Shown here: piece by piece, positions 11,188 through 42,949 of the stretch
How the letters are laid out: each line of letters starts with the position of its first letter
Numbering within the stretch: the first letter of the stretch is position 1
NCBI RefSeq assembly: GCF_037975245.1
Contig: NC_092571.1
Location: 4,854,001 to 4,918,000 of the forward strand
Length of the DNA: 64,000 bases
Source of the DNA: Apostichopus japonicus
Lineage: Eukaryota > Echinodermata > Holothuroidea > Aspidochirotida > Stichopodidae
Direction: 5' to 3'
The notes under the pieces: model-generated
Told to the model about the DNA's origin: nothing
The model's input: the letters and a program-made list of their open reading frames with translations, nothing else
Database searches by the model: none
Translations under genes and position numbers: made by a program

Positions 11188-12247
11188 CCCGGGTGCGAAT
11201 TTCTTTTTCCTGAACCTTTCGGGCAGTGTACGTGGAGTTTAGCCAATCAGAGAGGCTGTGTTGATGACGTACTACAGTAAAGATAGCGGCGTGCTTACCA
11301 AATGTTGAAGTGCATGGGGAAATCACATTCGATAAGTCAACATAATTGTTGTACTACAGCAGAAAGTATTGAGGTATATAGGCCTTGCACTAATAACATT
11401 ATACTGAATCATTGTGCACAACTTACGTGACGTTTGCATCGGTTTTTGTTGAAAAACGGCGATGTATGATCGCTGTCTGTTGTACAAATTTACAATGTCT
11501 TCAGATTGATATGACACTGTACTCAGTACTGTAGTACTGGTACAGTAGTATGTTACGTACTTACAGTTTACACACATCTACACAGCAATATTTGTACACA
11601 GTGGTATAGTCCTATAGCACCTCCTTGTGAGAGACGAGGTCCAGTAATTAACGGTTTATTGTGGAAACTGCCAAATGTTTGTTGTAAACTGATGAGCGAA
11701 TTAGGTAAATAAGAGTGCAAGTACTGCCCTTGTTTTATTATGCAATAAATCCTCTCTCTTTAATTGTTCCAGAATGAATATCTGTTTCCCTTGTCTTTTA
11801 TTCTAGCAAGTCATCTGCTTTTAATTAAGATAAACTTTCCTAACACGGATGTACCACATTTTGGGGCTGAGACCGATTTCCCTCTAATAAGATCTAGAAG
11901 GAAAATAAACAAAAGAAACTATATATATTTTCGCCACACTATCTACGGAGTTTCATATATAAGATGACCATGCACGAAAACCATGACATAACTTATAATA
12001 TCGATTTTCAATTCATGATATAATACTTGGACATAACTACTTGAACATGAGAAAAAGTGGGGGGAAAATCCACACGGGGGCTCGAACTCGCGCTCTTTCG
12101 TTTTCCACCGTATGTTATTGAGGGGACGCATTTACCCGACTGACCATCTTTACTGAGTAGTACGTCATCAACACAGCCTCGCTCTGATTGGCTAAACTCC
12201 ACGTACACTGCCCGAAAGGTTCAGGAAAAAGAAATTCGCAGCCCGGG
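11188..12247. repeat. ~100-bp inverted repeat pair, 1.06 kb outer span
   Basis: The arm 11188-11284 (CCCGGGTGCGAATTTC to CAGTAAAGAT) recurs inverted at 12146-12247 with only a few changes. Both arms end at CCCGGG. Next to the right arm is a minus-strand segment with a Pol III box-B-like GAGTTCGAGCCCC, near 12087-12099, absent from the left side. This may be two opposed copies of a SINE-like element or the ends of a foldback element. No clear target duplication is seen. Confidence 0.8.
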
Positions 12248-13670
12248 TAGCTCAAATGACTTCCGGAGCGGCATCCATCTATAATCTTTGCAAGTAGCAT
12301 AATACCAAAAGTGTTTGTTTCTTGCAAGCAGTGGCGGTACCAGGGATTCCAATGTGTGTATCTGTGTATGTTTGAGGGGAGGGTGGGGGAAACATTTTTT
12401 TTAAGAAGATCGTTGGAAGTGCACAAACGCACGTGTATAAAATGCAGATCACAGGAAACTTCATGGGTATGGAACATGTCGTACCACCCACCCCTCCTCC
12501 GTCCCACGTCTACGGTGAACCAATGTTTTCATTTATGAATATATGAATTTTTACAAGAAATTTACAATGGCGACAGAACGTGAATGTCATATAACCAGTG
12601 TCGTATACATCGACCAATTCTCAAGAGATATGTAGATCGATTACGAGACCGACTTGCAGTGATTATCAAGCAACGTTTTGCAAAAATGGAAATTGCTTTA
12701 TAATTACAACTGTACACATTCAGCTGGAAGTACAGGCGCCCCAGGAGCTGTAGCACCTTTTTGGTCAAAAATAACATGTCAGGATGAGAATTTACACATT
12801 CATTTCTCTGAAGTGTGTCTCAGGGCCCTAATGGGGTTCAATGGGTCCTAGTGGGGTCCTGTCGTGGCGAAGCCCCCGAATTTATTTCAAAGCCCTTGTC
12901 CGGCGGAGTTGTTGGATTTTAGACCATTTCTTGTTCTCGTTGTGACTTTAAAGCACAAAAGCACATGTAAGAAGAAATTCTGAAGGCTTCAGGCTTTCCT
13001 AGCGCAAAATCTACACGGTCCGAAATTGAAGATACCGTAGATGGTGAAGGACTTCGAGAACGCATTAATTTACGATTTAGTACGTTAGTCAATAAGGAAA
13101 TCATATACATATACAGAGTATATAGCGATATAAATAAAACTTAAAAAACCCGTCCAAGTTCATGATGGTATTTTAACCTAGTGGTCATGTTTCTTTGGCG
13201 TGTCAACGGCCCGGGCTGTGGTGGGAGTCGAGGTGGGGAGAGGGTACAGCACGGGGTCAATTAGGTTTCCTCCATTAAGTTCATGTCAAGTCACTGGTCA
13301 TCCTAGACCAGTTGTAGTAGATGCAAATAAAAACATTAATAATTCGACGTAATTTTTGGATGATGAATTTAGACAAAATGTCAGTGTTGATAGTAGAAAA
13401 CAAACCCATATATATCCAAATGGCCTCCTCACGTTACCCTCTACCCTTCAGTAGTGCAGTCCATTAATGATGTTTCACTCCCCCTAATATTAAGGCTACA
13501 TATGAGCACTGATACTGAAACAGGAACCGACTCAAAGTTGAGGTGGCGTAAGGTTCCTATGGGGTGGGGTTTCCTTCACTACATTTTTTTAAGAATGAAC
13601 TTACAAAACAAAATATTTTGCCGGCAATTGACGGGAACCAGCAAGTCCTGCTGGACAAAATACAAACATA
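12248..13670. other. No recognised gene; one MITE-like end
   Basis: CAGTGGCGGTACCAGGG at 12329 looks like the left end of a CAGTGGCGG-type element, but no matching right end or duplication was found. A minus-strand frame at 12919-13110 is rich in Ser (RSRSPSPSTVSSIS) but has no family match. Confidence 0.35.
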
Positions 13671-13966
13671 CAGGCGCGTAGCCAAGGGGGGGGGGCGAAG
13701 GGGGCAGCCGCCCCCCCCCCCTTGAGCATATTTTTAATTTTTTTTTAATGTTTTTATGATATCGCTACTATTTTCAAAAGAGAAAATGCTAAGATGCAAC
13801 TTACACGCCAGGTGGGAAGTGCCATTTCCAGCGATCTGGGAGGCATTTTCAGCCAAAATTTTCTTGTACGCTTCGCGCCAATCATGGTGGCGCTACGCTT
13901 AGATAGTTTGCAATGCCGAATCTACAGTTTCGCCCCTCCCTTGGCAAATTCCTGGCTACGCGCCTG
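13671..13966. mobile_element. hAT-like MITE (CAGGCGCGTAGCC ends)
   Basis: A 296-bp element with inverted ends CAGGCGCGTAGCCAAGG and CCTGGCTACGCGCCTG. It is flanked by CAAACATA (13663-13670) and CAAACATG (13967-13974), 7 of 8 identical. It contains long G- and C-runs near the left end and the landmark TGGTGGCGCTACGCTTAGAT. It is the full-length relative of 7424-7672. Confidence 0.9.
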
Positions 13967-15248
13967 CAAACATGAAAAGGTTTCGTGAACCAAACCTTCC
14001 CCCGCTTCTGCTCTCCCGTCTATCAACATTGTTCAACACCCTTACTACCTGCTGTTCCGAACGTCACGATATCGCTACAAAACTGAAATGGCCGCTCGTA
14101 ATGCGTTTTGAATAGATGATACCCAGCTTGATCACGGTTGTCGGTTGACCTGGCGACGAGTGAAGCGCAGCGTAGTTGAATTTATTCCCTCGCTTAAGTT
14201 GATCACACAGTTCCCGAAACAACGAACTCGAATTGTAACCTAGAAGGATTAGTATTTCCCGAAAGCTTGCACTAGAATGTGATTCATCCAAGGATACTAC
14301 TTTTAAACTATCTTTACGATTTTACTAGTTTGGGGCAAAATACAAAAATATTGACGGATAGTTTGATTTTTTTAACGATATTTTTAAACTCTTATTGGAC
14401 CGAAAATCAACCCTTTAGAAAAAAAACCCATTTAATTTTGTACATTTTTATTGAACAGTATGTTTTACCATTGTCAAAAAGGAGATGGCGTCGTACACAA
14501 TTGCAGTTCGAGTGGATGGAATGTACAATATTGGAGAACTCTACTAAACAGATACCACAGATACCACACTAGTGTAAATCACACAGTGATCGAGATAACA
14601 TACACACGTATGGGGTCTAGAACTCTAGACTAGACTGTAGGCTACATGGTACAGTACCAAATATATCTTTGACAGTACTAAGCGTGCGTACAGATGCATG
14701 GCAACTTTCTTGAATTATCAAGTGTAACGCGCATACCTCACCGTATTCATCCTGGCGTTTTCGTCCGCTTGGATTCGATTTTATAGACTAAATGCATACT
14801 CGTTGGTTTGAACGGCTCGATCTTTGCGGAATATTGGAAATAATTGATATATTATCAATATTGAAGTTGATGAGTTCATTCGTGAATCGTGTGGCCTAAC
14901 CTTTGTAACTTAGGTCTGCAATAGCCTATGTGTTCAATCCGGCCGGTGTTTTGTTGACTAACATACAACTGAGTGTAAGCTCGAACCAATAACGTCAATC
15001 TAAGTTAGGCTAAGCCAAACCTCAACGACAAATGCTTCCAAGTAGGCTACCTTTAAACTGTGCTCGACAAGACGACGTTTGTGCCGTTGTGAAGAAATTC
15101 TGTTTGAGTGACGACACAGTTAACCAGTTTTTTAGTATTTCTGCGAACATTACTTTCTGCATGCAAAAGCCGATGTGCTGAGCAGTTGGTGAATGCTGAC
15201 GTTGAGAAGTGTTAACCTACATTTCTTGAAAACTTTGACTGCCTCACA
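13967..15248. other. PDE6D upstream region and 5' UTR
   Basis: The ~1.3 kb before the PDE6D start. A minus-strand frame of about 75 codons (14064-14291) is open with coding-like composition but has no ATG start and no family match. It could be a decayed or internal exon. The PDE6D promoter should lie here; no TATA box or defined element was identified. Confidence 0.4.
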
Positions 15249-34026
<18,778 letters not shown>

Positions 34027-34555
34027 TGATATCAGTTTGTGCATACCTTTTCTCTAGTTTTAGTGACATTTTTAATATGGTAGATTGTGCCTGTGAGAGC
34101 TAGTTATGTTTGGTGGTGAATATTCAGATCAAATTCTCCAATACCTCTCCCAAGATCCATCCCAGTCCATCCCCTGATCTCTTTCTTACATTGTTACATT
34201 GATTAAATATAGTAATTCAATATTATACGGACGGGTTTTATATATTTTTTTTCAATTTAATAAGGAAACGTTCGGGAATTGTTAGTCAGTAGGATGGATC
34301 AGTGTTTTAGGGGTTAGGTTTGATAGGTTTTTATGAAGACCGATTCCCCTGTGTTTGTATAATAATATAACTTCCATTGTATGCGTAAACGCCTAAAGTA
34401 GTGTAATCCTCCCATTATACCCGAAGTAACTGCTCAGACGATATTGAGCGGACCTCACTTTTTTATTTACCTATTACGAAGTAACCTAACCCAAAATAAA
34501 TCAAATTGAACTAGTGGAATAGAAAAAGTAATATTATTCTGACTGAATATTAGTG

Positions 34556-34745
34556 AAAATACGGTTGGGCGAAATGACCAACACGGTTGGGCGAAATGAC
34601 CATGCTGGTTGGGCGAAATGACTATGATGGTTAGGCGAAATGACCATGCTGGTTGGGCGAAATGACCAGGCTGGTTGGGCGAAATGACCAGGCTGGTTGG
34701 GCGAAATGGCAGTTGGGCGAAATGGTTGTTGGGCGAAGTGACTAG
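34556..34745. repeat. 22-bp minisatellite (GGTTGGGCGAAATG)
   Basis: GTTGGGCGAAATG recurs at 34564, 34586, 34608, 34630, 34652, 34674 and 34696 (22-bp steps), then 34712 and 34728 (16-bp steps). The minus strand is open in two frames only because the unit has no stop. Confidence 0.95.
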
Positions 34746-34963
34746 AAAGCGCCTGAACAACTGTACTACCCATACAGTATATTACAGTACCTTCTGTCTG
34801 CAATCATGAGGGTAACTCGGGGACATTAATATCATCTGGACATTCCCAAGGGAAGTACCTTTTGGACACTTTCTAAACCAATGAATGTTATATTTCACTA
34901 TGCAAGATCTATACCTTTGATTCACTACTGCATTTGTTCTAGAACTATCCGAAAAGTGAACTT

Positions 34964-35368
34964 GTCACGCGAGTCACGTTTTCTTGTCATGCGAGTCACA
35001 ATACATCTTCATCATTATTTTCATGCATTACAACATTTTTTCAAAGTTGCATAGCAATTGAGGTAGAGGTGTTTTTCAACTTCGGTATGATTATAAAAAG
35101 TGATTGGAAAAATTTTAATAGGACATAAGAAATCGAACATTTGTGTGTGCATTCTGATTTTTGCTAATAGTAACTGTCACGCGAGTCACGTTTAGTTTTT
35201 TGCCAATTTCACCCCCAATAATAAATAAATGTTTTTCATCTACTGTTGTAAACATTAAGGCGTACCTTCACTGACTACATGAATGCTTTCCTCCCAGGTA
35301 ATTTCTTTATTTGTTTTATAATGATATCAAATAGAGAGGAATTTTAGTAAAAATGTCACGCGAGTCAC
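34964..35368 (+). repeat. Four dispersed GTCACGCGAGTCAC motifs
   Basis: A 14-mer occurs at 34964, 34986 (one change), 35176 and 35355, all in the same orientation, with unrelated spacers of 8, 176 and 165 bases. Not a simple tandem array. Confidence 0.85.
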
Positions 35369-36573
35369 CATGGAATTGACCTACTAAGAAGAGAAAAGAA
35401 TTTGATTTGTGTTAAGAGATGTTAAGAACATTGCTAAATAACAAGTAAACACAAACACTGCCTTTAAATTGCATATGTACAGTAGCTTGACAATACGAAA
35501 CACTTTGTTTAATTTCACACATAACCATTGGACGGACACAGAATTATGTGTGAATTTCAAAAATAACTTATGGAGTCATTGGTTTAAATGTGTATACTAG
35601 CAGTCTCCAGGTTGCTAGGTCATTATACGGCCGTTACTAACCGTGAGTTAATTGGGTTATGTAATAGTGCGCAACGGCAAGATAGGCTTGCATAGCCCCA
35701 GTGAAATTTGATACGAATTACAACCCATTTTGTTCGGTGGATTGTGGATTAGTTAGTTAATAATATTGCAAGTTACGATAAAGACGACTTAAAAACACAT
35801 TCAACTTTCACTCACGTAAATATCACGAGAATTGGCAACTCGTAGTAGGTGAAATCTCTGTAAGAAACTCACGTGTGATGTCCAAATGAAAATCGACACA
35901 AACTTATTAAAACGGTACTTAAAATCGTTCCCAAAAGTATCTTTTCCAACCTTTCTAAAATTTTTCCATTCTGCACAAGTTGAACATATGTATCAACTAC
36001 AAAATACGTAAGTCTCGGAAAGAAAGTATAACGCAAACGAACACGATACAGTTTCTTCTATCACTAAGGGTAAATGAACTGTGAAAAAATGCACCGGGCT
36101 ATATCGGTTCCGCGAAATGACGTAATCTCGTACGGGGTTGATGTATTATACTAATCATGGGAATCAAAACCTACCAAAATGGAATTTGTGTAACGATTGT
36201 GATTAAATTTAATTATTAAAAATATTGTTTGGGAAGATTTATGGTTCGTTTTTACATGTTTACATTTTTCTTAGCACAAATGCTGACTGAATAAAATCTG
36301 CAACGTATAAATGACTACCGGACTTTGACATTTTGTACTAAAGTGATCCCTAAACAAGTAAACAACACTGACACAGTTGAAGTGAATACATGATTATTGT
36401 AACATTCTAGCGAAATATTTACCCATTCTGTCTGGGTGGTGCCAAGTACTCAGGAAGGTGTAGCCCCAATAATTTGGATTTTTATCTTTACATATATGGA
36501 ACTTTTTGGGAAAATCGATCTCGGCCTACCCCCAATCATCATCCTACGCTGATACAAGAACTCGGAGACAAGG

Positions 36574-36764
36574 GTGGTGCCAGCATGGGGTTAGGCCCTC
36601 ACCCCCTGCTCCGTTGGAGAGTTCTAGCCCCCGTTGGAGATATTTTTTGAAATATTTAAGGGGAAAGGTATAAAAAAAATGTTAATACTAATACAAATTT
36701 TGTGCAATTTAGCCCCCTGTCTGAGAGTCAAACCCCCATGGGGAAATCATGGCACCACCCCTGC
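36574..36764. mobile_element. Possible short MITE with GGGTGGTGCCA ends
   Basis: AGGGTGGTGCCA near 36573 faces TGGCACCACCCCTG near 36749-36762, with short G/C-rich arms. The same phrase GGGTGGTGCCA also occurs alone near 36435. No target duplication was found. Confidence 0.45.
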
Positions 36765-39700
36765 TTTAAAATAAGGTTGTTGTGGGCCGCAGTAGGTGAT
36801 ACTGGTCCATGTCGCATCTTATTCATACTTGGGTGGTTTTTATGGCAGAGCTTGGATTTTGTTGATAGGGGATCATGAAGCAGGCTTGTCTCATGGGGGG
36901 GGGGGATAATATCATAATAAATGGAAACAAACATTTTCGGGGGTAGCAGGGTGGTTGTACAGCACGGTAAAAATTCTTGTGATAGGGTGGGACCAATTCC
37001 ATTCACTTTCCAGCTGGCATGTTCGGAAAAATACTGTTCCCCTTATTTGTGGAGAAAATTTATGATCCCCAACCCCCTCTCCACTTCATTAAGGCTGCCC
37101 ACTTTGTGAAGAGGATAACAGCCCTGGTGTAGAGAGGCATTTGTTAATAACTTCTAGTCTTATAGATGGATATTTGTGCACATGGTGACCAGTGCCACAT
37201 TGGGGGGGGGGGGCACATGCCATCCAAATCCTAACAATTCCAAAATGCTTACCAGGGAAAAACTTTGTCTGCAGTTTCACCATAGACGACACAATTCTAT
37301 AAACTATTTCATTGACGCACCCCCCCCCCCACCAGATTTTCAAAAAAAAATCCTAATTTTTGGAAACCAATATTCTAAAGGGGAAGAAAGGTCACTACAT
37401 TAAAATGGTTAACAAGGGGCCAGTCCACCTCCTTATCGACGACGGCCCAGGGTGCATGCCACATGATGATTTCACAAAATTTGGCTTAAAATAAAACAAT
37501 TTCACAAGCTGCAAGGGGGTGGTCGCCCCTCCACCTCCTTCTGGATTCACCATTGATTTTTTATCCTAATATAAATAGATTTAATATAAAAAGAGATAAG
37601 ACTAAAATGTAAAATAACCTCTTTTCTTTCATATATTGTATGCTTCTTTCATAAATCTTTCCTTTCAACTGTTGTGCTCTTTCTTTGTACCTGTGCTGTA
37701 TACTTAACAATTAACGACAAAGATAAATATTTCTTTTATGAATAAAAATACTTGCACGTAATAAAACCCATAAAGTTGTATACACATGCATTGTCAAAAC
37801 AAAGGAAAACGCTAGTTGCAAGTTACTGTACTCAAAACGACCTATCCATCAAGTTTCCTGGGCCCTCCCCAAAATTCACAAAATATTAATGAAATAACAG
37901 ACAACAAAGCAGTTCAATCAATAATGGTCATCAAAATGTTTGTGTGAAGATAAGAGACTACAGCCTAGTTAAAAACCCTGAAACATCTTAATATTTGATT
38001 CTGCACTGCATTTTAGGGAAAATAAATCACTTTTATTCTTAATTGTATTTCGTGACGAATATTACAACATCCAGTCTCCGTTTAGGTGTTGAGCAACTTG
38101 CAACTAGAAATAATGTTCTTGTAGATTCAATCCTGCTGAATTTCCATAAAGTTTGAAGAGTCCAGTGCTTATCCTCACGACTCGCAGTTTCCTTGAAGAA
38201 AGCAGATCAGAATACAGGATGGGATGCAAGTCCACCACAGACTAACAACACGGCACGCTGGTATTAATTTGCAGCAAAGTCATCTGGAGCAATCAGAAAT
38301 GTGGTGTCTCGCTTACCCAATACATGCTACATACAAACTTGCACTTTTACATTCTTGTGAAAGTCATATTTGTTCAAGGTTTTGTTGCTCCTTTGTAATT
38401 CTGTCTGGAATGCTGCATGATACAGTTTGCTGTGGGGAGAAAAGAAATTCTTCTATAACAACTGTCTTTTTCTAATAACTGGAAAGCGAACACAATTCAA
38501 CACATGACATAAATACAGCTATCCGTGATTCCTGCTATTCCACAAAATACAGTACTCAAATAGTGATTTTTTATTCCTGGCCAATTTATATAATTTTGGT
38601 ATGCCATTTACACAAAATTATACAGTATTTCACTTTTTTGAGTTAGAAGTAATGATTTTAGCAGGGGGAATTTTTGCTAACAGCATTTGAAAAAAACTTT
38701 CAAAAGATAGCCTGAAGAAGATTAAGAATTAACAAAGGTTTATCACTAATAATTAACCAAATTCACAAAAAAAAACAAAAATCAGCAAATTGATATGAAC
38801 GCATTACATGCATGCCATGAAATTTTGAGTGTTTGACACATACTTCCAGAGCTAAATTGAAACTTGAATAATAATTACATGAATTAAGAATAATTTGTTA
38901 ATATAAAAAACTAAGAAAACTCTAAACAGGAAAAAAACTTCTATGCTATACCTTAAAATTACATCTTTAGTGGAAAAATTGTGATTCTTAAATTTCTTTT
39001 GTTACAGGATTATAATGCAATCGATCGAAGCAGCACTCATCCTCTTATTTAGGGAATTAATGCTTGATTTGTGAAGGAACAGTGATTTTTTAAACATCGC
39101 TGTAACCGGCTTGTTTAGCTAAAAACTGCATTTTTAGATATGGGGCCACTTTTTTGTCAAAAAGAAAAAAAAAATTAATGTAATCAGTTCTTTGATTTAC
39201 TGTGACTCTGTTTCCATACATCTGACCATCACGAGAGTTGCAACACATTGAAACAGTGAGGATACTTAAAAAACTTCATTTAAAAAAACAATTGAACAGG
39301 GCTTCGCCGTATGCAGGACTTTAAAGTAAAGTGCCCGCTGAAACTTTCAAAAGGTAACATAATTTTCACTAAATCTGGCCTAAATATTAGCATGTTGGTG
39401 TAAATATCATAAGGTGTGTGTCGGAATAGGAAGATTATTTCCCTGGAATGAGCTTCCCAGACAACAACATAAACTTCCATAGCCTATACTAGGTCTAGGT
39501 TCGAATTTATTCATTAAAGTTCATAATAAAGCTTTAAAACAATTTGTCATCGTTTGTATTTTGTATTTTAGTAGGAAGAATATGGATGCTGAATGACTGA
39601 TATTTATAGTGTAAGAGAGAAAAAGTAATGGGGCTTTCAGAAAATCTGAATTAGGCATTGATTGGGTTTAACCAGTTATAACTTAGTCCCATCTCATAAG

Positions 39701-40169
39701 TAAATGCCTAATGGGCCTTAGGCCTATAATATTCATGAAGATTGAACAGTAAACAGTTAAGTTCCTACTGAAATATATTGAGATATGTTTCTCCGAAGAC
39801 GCCCAGCCTGAAGAGAAAGTTAAACCACACCTGACCCAAATTCAATCACACCCTAGCGAATCCAATCAAACCCTACCAAAAATAAGACTGAATATATTTC
39901 CCTTCAATAAACAATACGATAAATGTTCAATTTTTATCACTCAGTAGACTTCGTAAAGTTCAATGGTGTAGGCGTACTATGGACTAGGGTAACGCTACTT
40001 TCACTGACATTATCATTGCGTAGCCTATACTGCAGTGCAACACATAATTTTCGCGCAACTGCCAGCTCAGTTTCCGAGTCTTTTGTTGCTGAATTCGGCA
40101 ACAAAATCATAATATTGTACGTCAAAATTACCTCCGACATTGTAGTTAATGCATTTAGATGTCACTTAC

Positions 40170-40280
40170 CTTCAATTAAGCGAAGATATTGCGGAGTAAA
40201 CGCTTCATTTTCAACATTTTCGGTCCATGAACAGACTTGCGGTGGGAAGTTTATTTGTTGTCCCAGATTCGCAAATGAGG
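40170..40280 (-). CDS. Weak candidate exon with consensus donor
   Basis: Read leftward, a frame open from 40293 encodes a segment including GQQINFPPQVCSW and NEAFTPQYLRLIE. It ends in GAAG before a perfect gtaagt donor at 40169. A possible acceptor (gacacag) precedes 40280 but lacks a pyrimidine tract, and no ATG is in frame. Its phase does not fit directly to the exon at 45467. It may be an exon of that gene joined through another exon, part of the element bounded by the 26-bp inverted repeat, or chance. No family is recognised. Confidence 0.2.
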
Positions 40281-40857
40281 CTGTGTCACATATTTACATA
40301 TGGGGTCAAAATTTACATATGACGTCATGTCGTTTTTCTAGTTCCAGATGCCAGCACCAATCCGAAACGGAGCAAGATTTCAAATATGAATAATATTCAA
40401 ACTAAATAGGGAAAGGGGCTGAACTTTCTGAAGAAGATTGAATAGACCTTCATTTACATATACAAGCCAGAAAAATGATTGACAGAAGTACCCAACATAT
40501 CGGGATACAGCTTTTTTTGAGCAAGGTTTTTTGGGGTAACGATTTTTAGTCTCTTAATATCTCAAAAACTACTGAACCGATTATGAAAATCTTTCGGAAT
40601 CTGCATTATGGTTATGTTTTAAGATATCACCGAAAGTTTCAGTCAAATCGAATAATATTTCGCCGAGTTACGGCAGTTTAAAAATTTGGTCACCACGTGT
40701 AAAATTTTGAGTAATGGAAATCGGGGATGTGTATCGTTCAAAATGAATCCCGGAAAGCGTCGGAGTTAATTGCGTAGCAACCTGGAGACTGCTAGTATAC
40801 CCATTCACAGGGAAATTCGTTAGAAAGCCTTACATTAACAAGAGATTTAATTGCCAG

Positions 40858-41615
40858 GCCATGCCCCTCATAAATGTGCATGACATTAATTGCATCACAC
40901 ATCAGCATGTGTAGCTAGGCTACCTACCAATATCACCATATCAAGTTTTTTTGGAGAAATTCAACCTTTTGATTGCCAAGTTATTGCAGTATAAAGATTG
41001 TTACCCTTTGACCTCATTAAATTACTATGATGTAGGTATTAAAATTAATATTGTTCATCTATAGGCCACCAAACCACTATGTATGGTAATAACAATACTG
41101 TAGCTCTCTTGTCAAGTTATGGTGCATGCAAACTTGTTACATAAATTAAGCCCTCCTCCTCATCAATATGCATGAGGTGAAATTCACATCAGCAAGATGG
41201 GCTACCTACCAATCTAACCATACCAAGTTTGAAAAAATCTAACATGTGCTTGAGAAGTCATTATAATTTGATGTTTGACCCTCTGACCTCATTAATATTC
41301 ATGAATGAGCACCAAATTCAATCGGGTTCAACTTCTTATATTATGGGCCACCCACTCACCAACTTGACCAAGTATGCTATTGATCAATCAGTCCCTTGTC
41401 GAGTTATCGTTCATACAAACCAAAAAACTCAGTCCCGCCTCTCCATTAATATGCATGAAATCAATTACAACATGCATCAGCATGTATAAATGGTCTACCA
41501 ATATCACAACACCAAATTTGAAGGAATTCACACTTGTAGTTGCCAAGTTATTGCAATTTGAAGATTTTGACATTCGACCCTGTGACCTCATTAATATTCA
41601 TGAATGAGCACGAAT
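40858..41615 (+). repeat. ~143-bp tandem repeat, about five units
   Basis: ACCAATATCACCATATCAAG-like phrases fall at about 40926, 41210, 41353 and 41498, with a degenerate unit between the first two, giving a ~143-bp period. Each unit also holds a GTTGACCCTCTGACCTCATT-like phrase followed by AATATTCATGAATGAGC and a CTCATTAATATGCATGA-like phrase. Confidence 0.8.
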
Positions 41616-41974
41616 TCATCACTGCCAACTTCTCCTTCACGGCTTCCACTACCTTCTTTCTCATCCCTCACATTATGTTTCTTTACAATGCAATGGGACT
41701 ACTAATTTACTACCCCAAACTTGCAAACTGAGTAGGCCTAGGAATACAACTACAAAAAATCGCAAAACTGGTACTACAAGTGCAAATGCATGTAGGGCAG
41801 CCATTTGCAAAAACTATATTTTAGTCATAAACCTCGCTCACAATGTGTAATTAAACATAGGAGACGCGTTAATTTTTCATCTGAATACTAGACATGGTCC
41901 AACGATCTAATTTGATGCAGTGGTTTCAAGTTTACATTTGTTACTCGCACTGCCCGATATTGCGCAATGTCTGT

Positions 41975-42410
41975 CCCCTCGCACGTTATCCTAGCGTTAT
42001 CTGTCCCCTAACATAACGTGCGCTAGGCCGATTACGATGTAATGGCCTACATCTAACCTTTGACACTATTATGTGTGGTATGTCAACGACGATAAGTAAG
42101 ATGCTAAACAAATATAAAAATAAGCTGATTCGTACTAGTTTCTTGTTTTGAGCTTAAGATTTGTAAGATATAGTATTTCGCACGTAACACTTTTGCACAC
42201 GTAACACATGGGACAGAATTTCTTCACCGTATCATATAGTAACGAAAGTGTTGGTTTAGAAAGTTACCGCTGGTGTTTACCAACAGCGCGAAATCTGAGG
42301 CAGATTGTGGAGGGTGCACTGAACAAAATAATTTCCATACAATGTTTATATCTGTGACGATGTATTATGTCGCACGTAACGGAAGTTTGGACGGACATAA
42401 CGTGTGATTT
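41975..42410. repeat. Cluster of CGCACGTAAC and ATAACGTGCG motifs
   Basis: About six occurrences of GCACGTTA, GCACGTAAC or the inverse in ~430 bases, in both orientations (near 41979, 42015, 42180, 42197, 42372, 42398). This could be subterminal motifs of a decayed DNA transposon. No terminal repeats were defined. Confidence 0.55.
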
Positions 42411-42949
42411 GTAAAACACTACACAATTACGGGAGATTAGGTTTGATCGGGGATATTTTATTGTTATTATGTAAGATACACTTGAGCAATGTTTACACAA
42501 CAAAACCGTAATTTTTTTTAATCGTGTTGACAAGAAATAAGGCATACATTATTTGGCATATTAAAATTGTCACTTATTGAAATACATCCACAAAGTACAA
42601 AATACCAATAAAGACAAAGAGACACCACTTATTTTATACATAATTCTTATCTTCATTGAATGAGCAAAAATTTATTTCAGTTGCTCTTCATTCTCACATG
42701 GTACATACCAATTATTTAAGCAACACCTATTTGTGGGAGTTGAGTCCGTCCATTTTTGTACACAAAAAAAACTTTCATCATTATTTTTCAAAAGAAAAAT
42801 TGAACAAAATAAAAAATATTATCTTTTTTATTTTAAATGCATGTGTTGTTCAAATTAATGACAAAGACTTGTAGTTATTTAGAACACACAGCAGTACAGT
42901 GTACTTCAAACTGACTATGCTGGTTTGGACCATCAAACTATGAAATTTG

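Larger units (their letters stand above)
35592..40800. repeat. 26-bp perfect inverted repeat, 5.2 kb apart
   Basis: 35592-35617 and 40775-40800 are exact inverse copies (GTATACTAGCAGTCTCCAGG plus TTGCTA). They may be the ends of a 5.2-kb DNA element with a TA or TATA duplication inside the palindromic GTATAC, or two solo elements. The interior contains a small GGGTGGTGCCA inverted pair (36574-36762), a TE-like phrase near 38220 and a candidate minus exon at 40170. No transposase frame is seen. Confidence 0.6.

Noticed and set aside
34467-34803. Two overlapping minus-strand frames with FRPTNPGHFAQP-like repeats
   Set aside because: Translation of the 22-bp minisatellite; open in more than one frame because the unit lacks stops.
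38200-38475. Open frame beginning near 38224
   Set aside because: The phrase GGGATGCAAGTCCACCACAG resembles a common dispersed-repeat end and the frame has no protein resemblance.
39923-40393. 156-codon + strand frame
   Set aside because: No family resemblance; the opposite strand carries the better candidate (donor at 40169).
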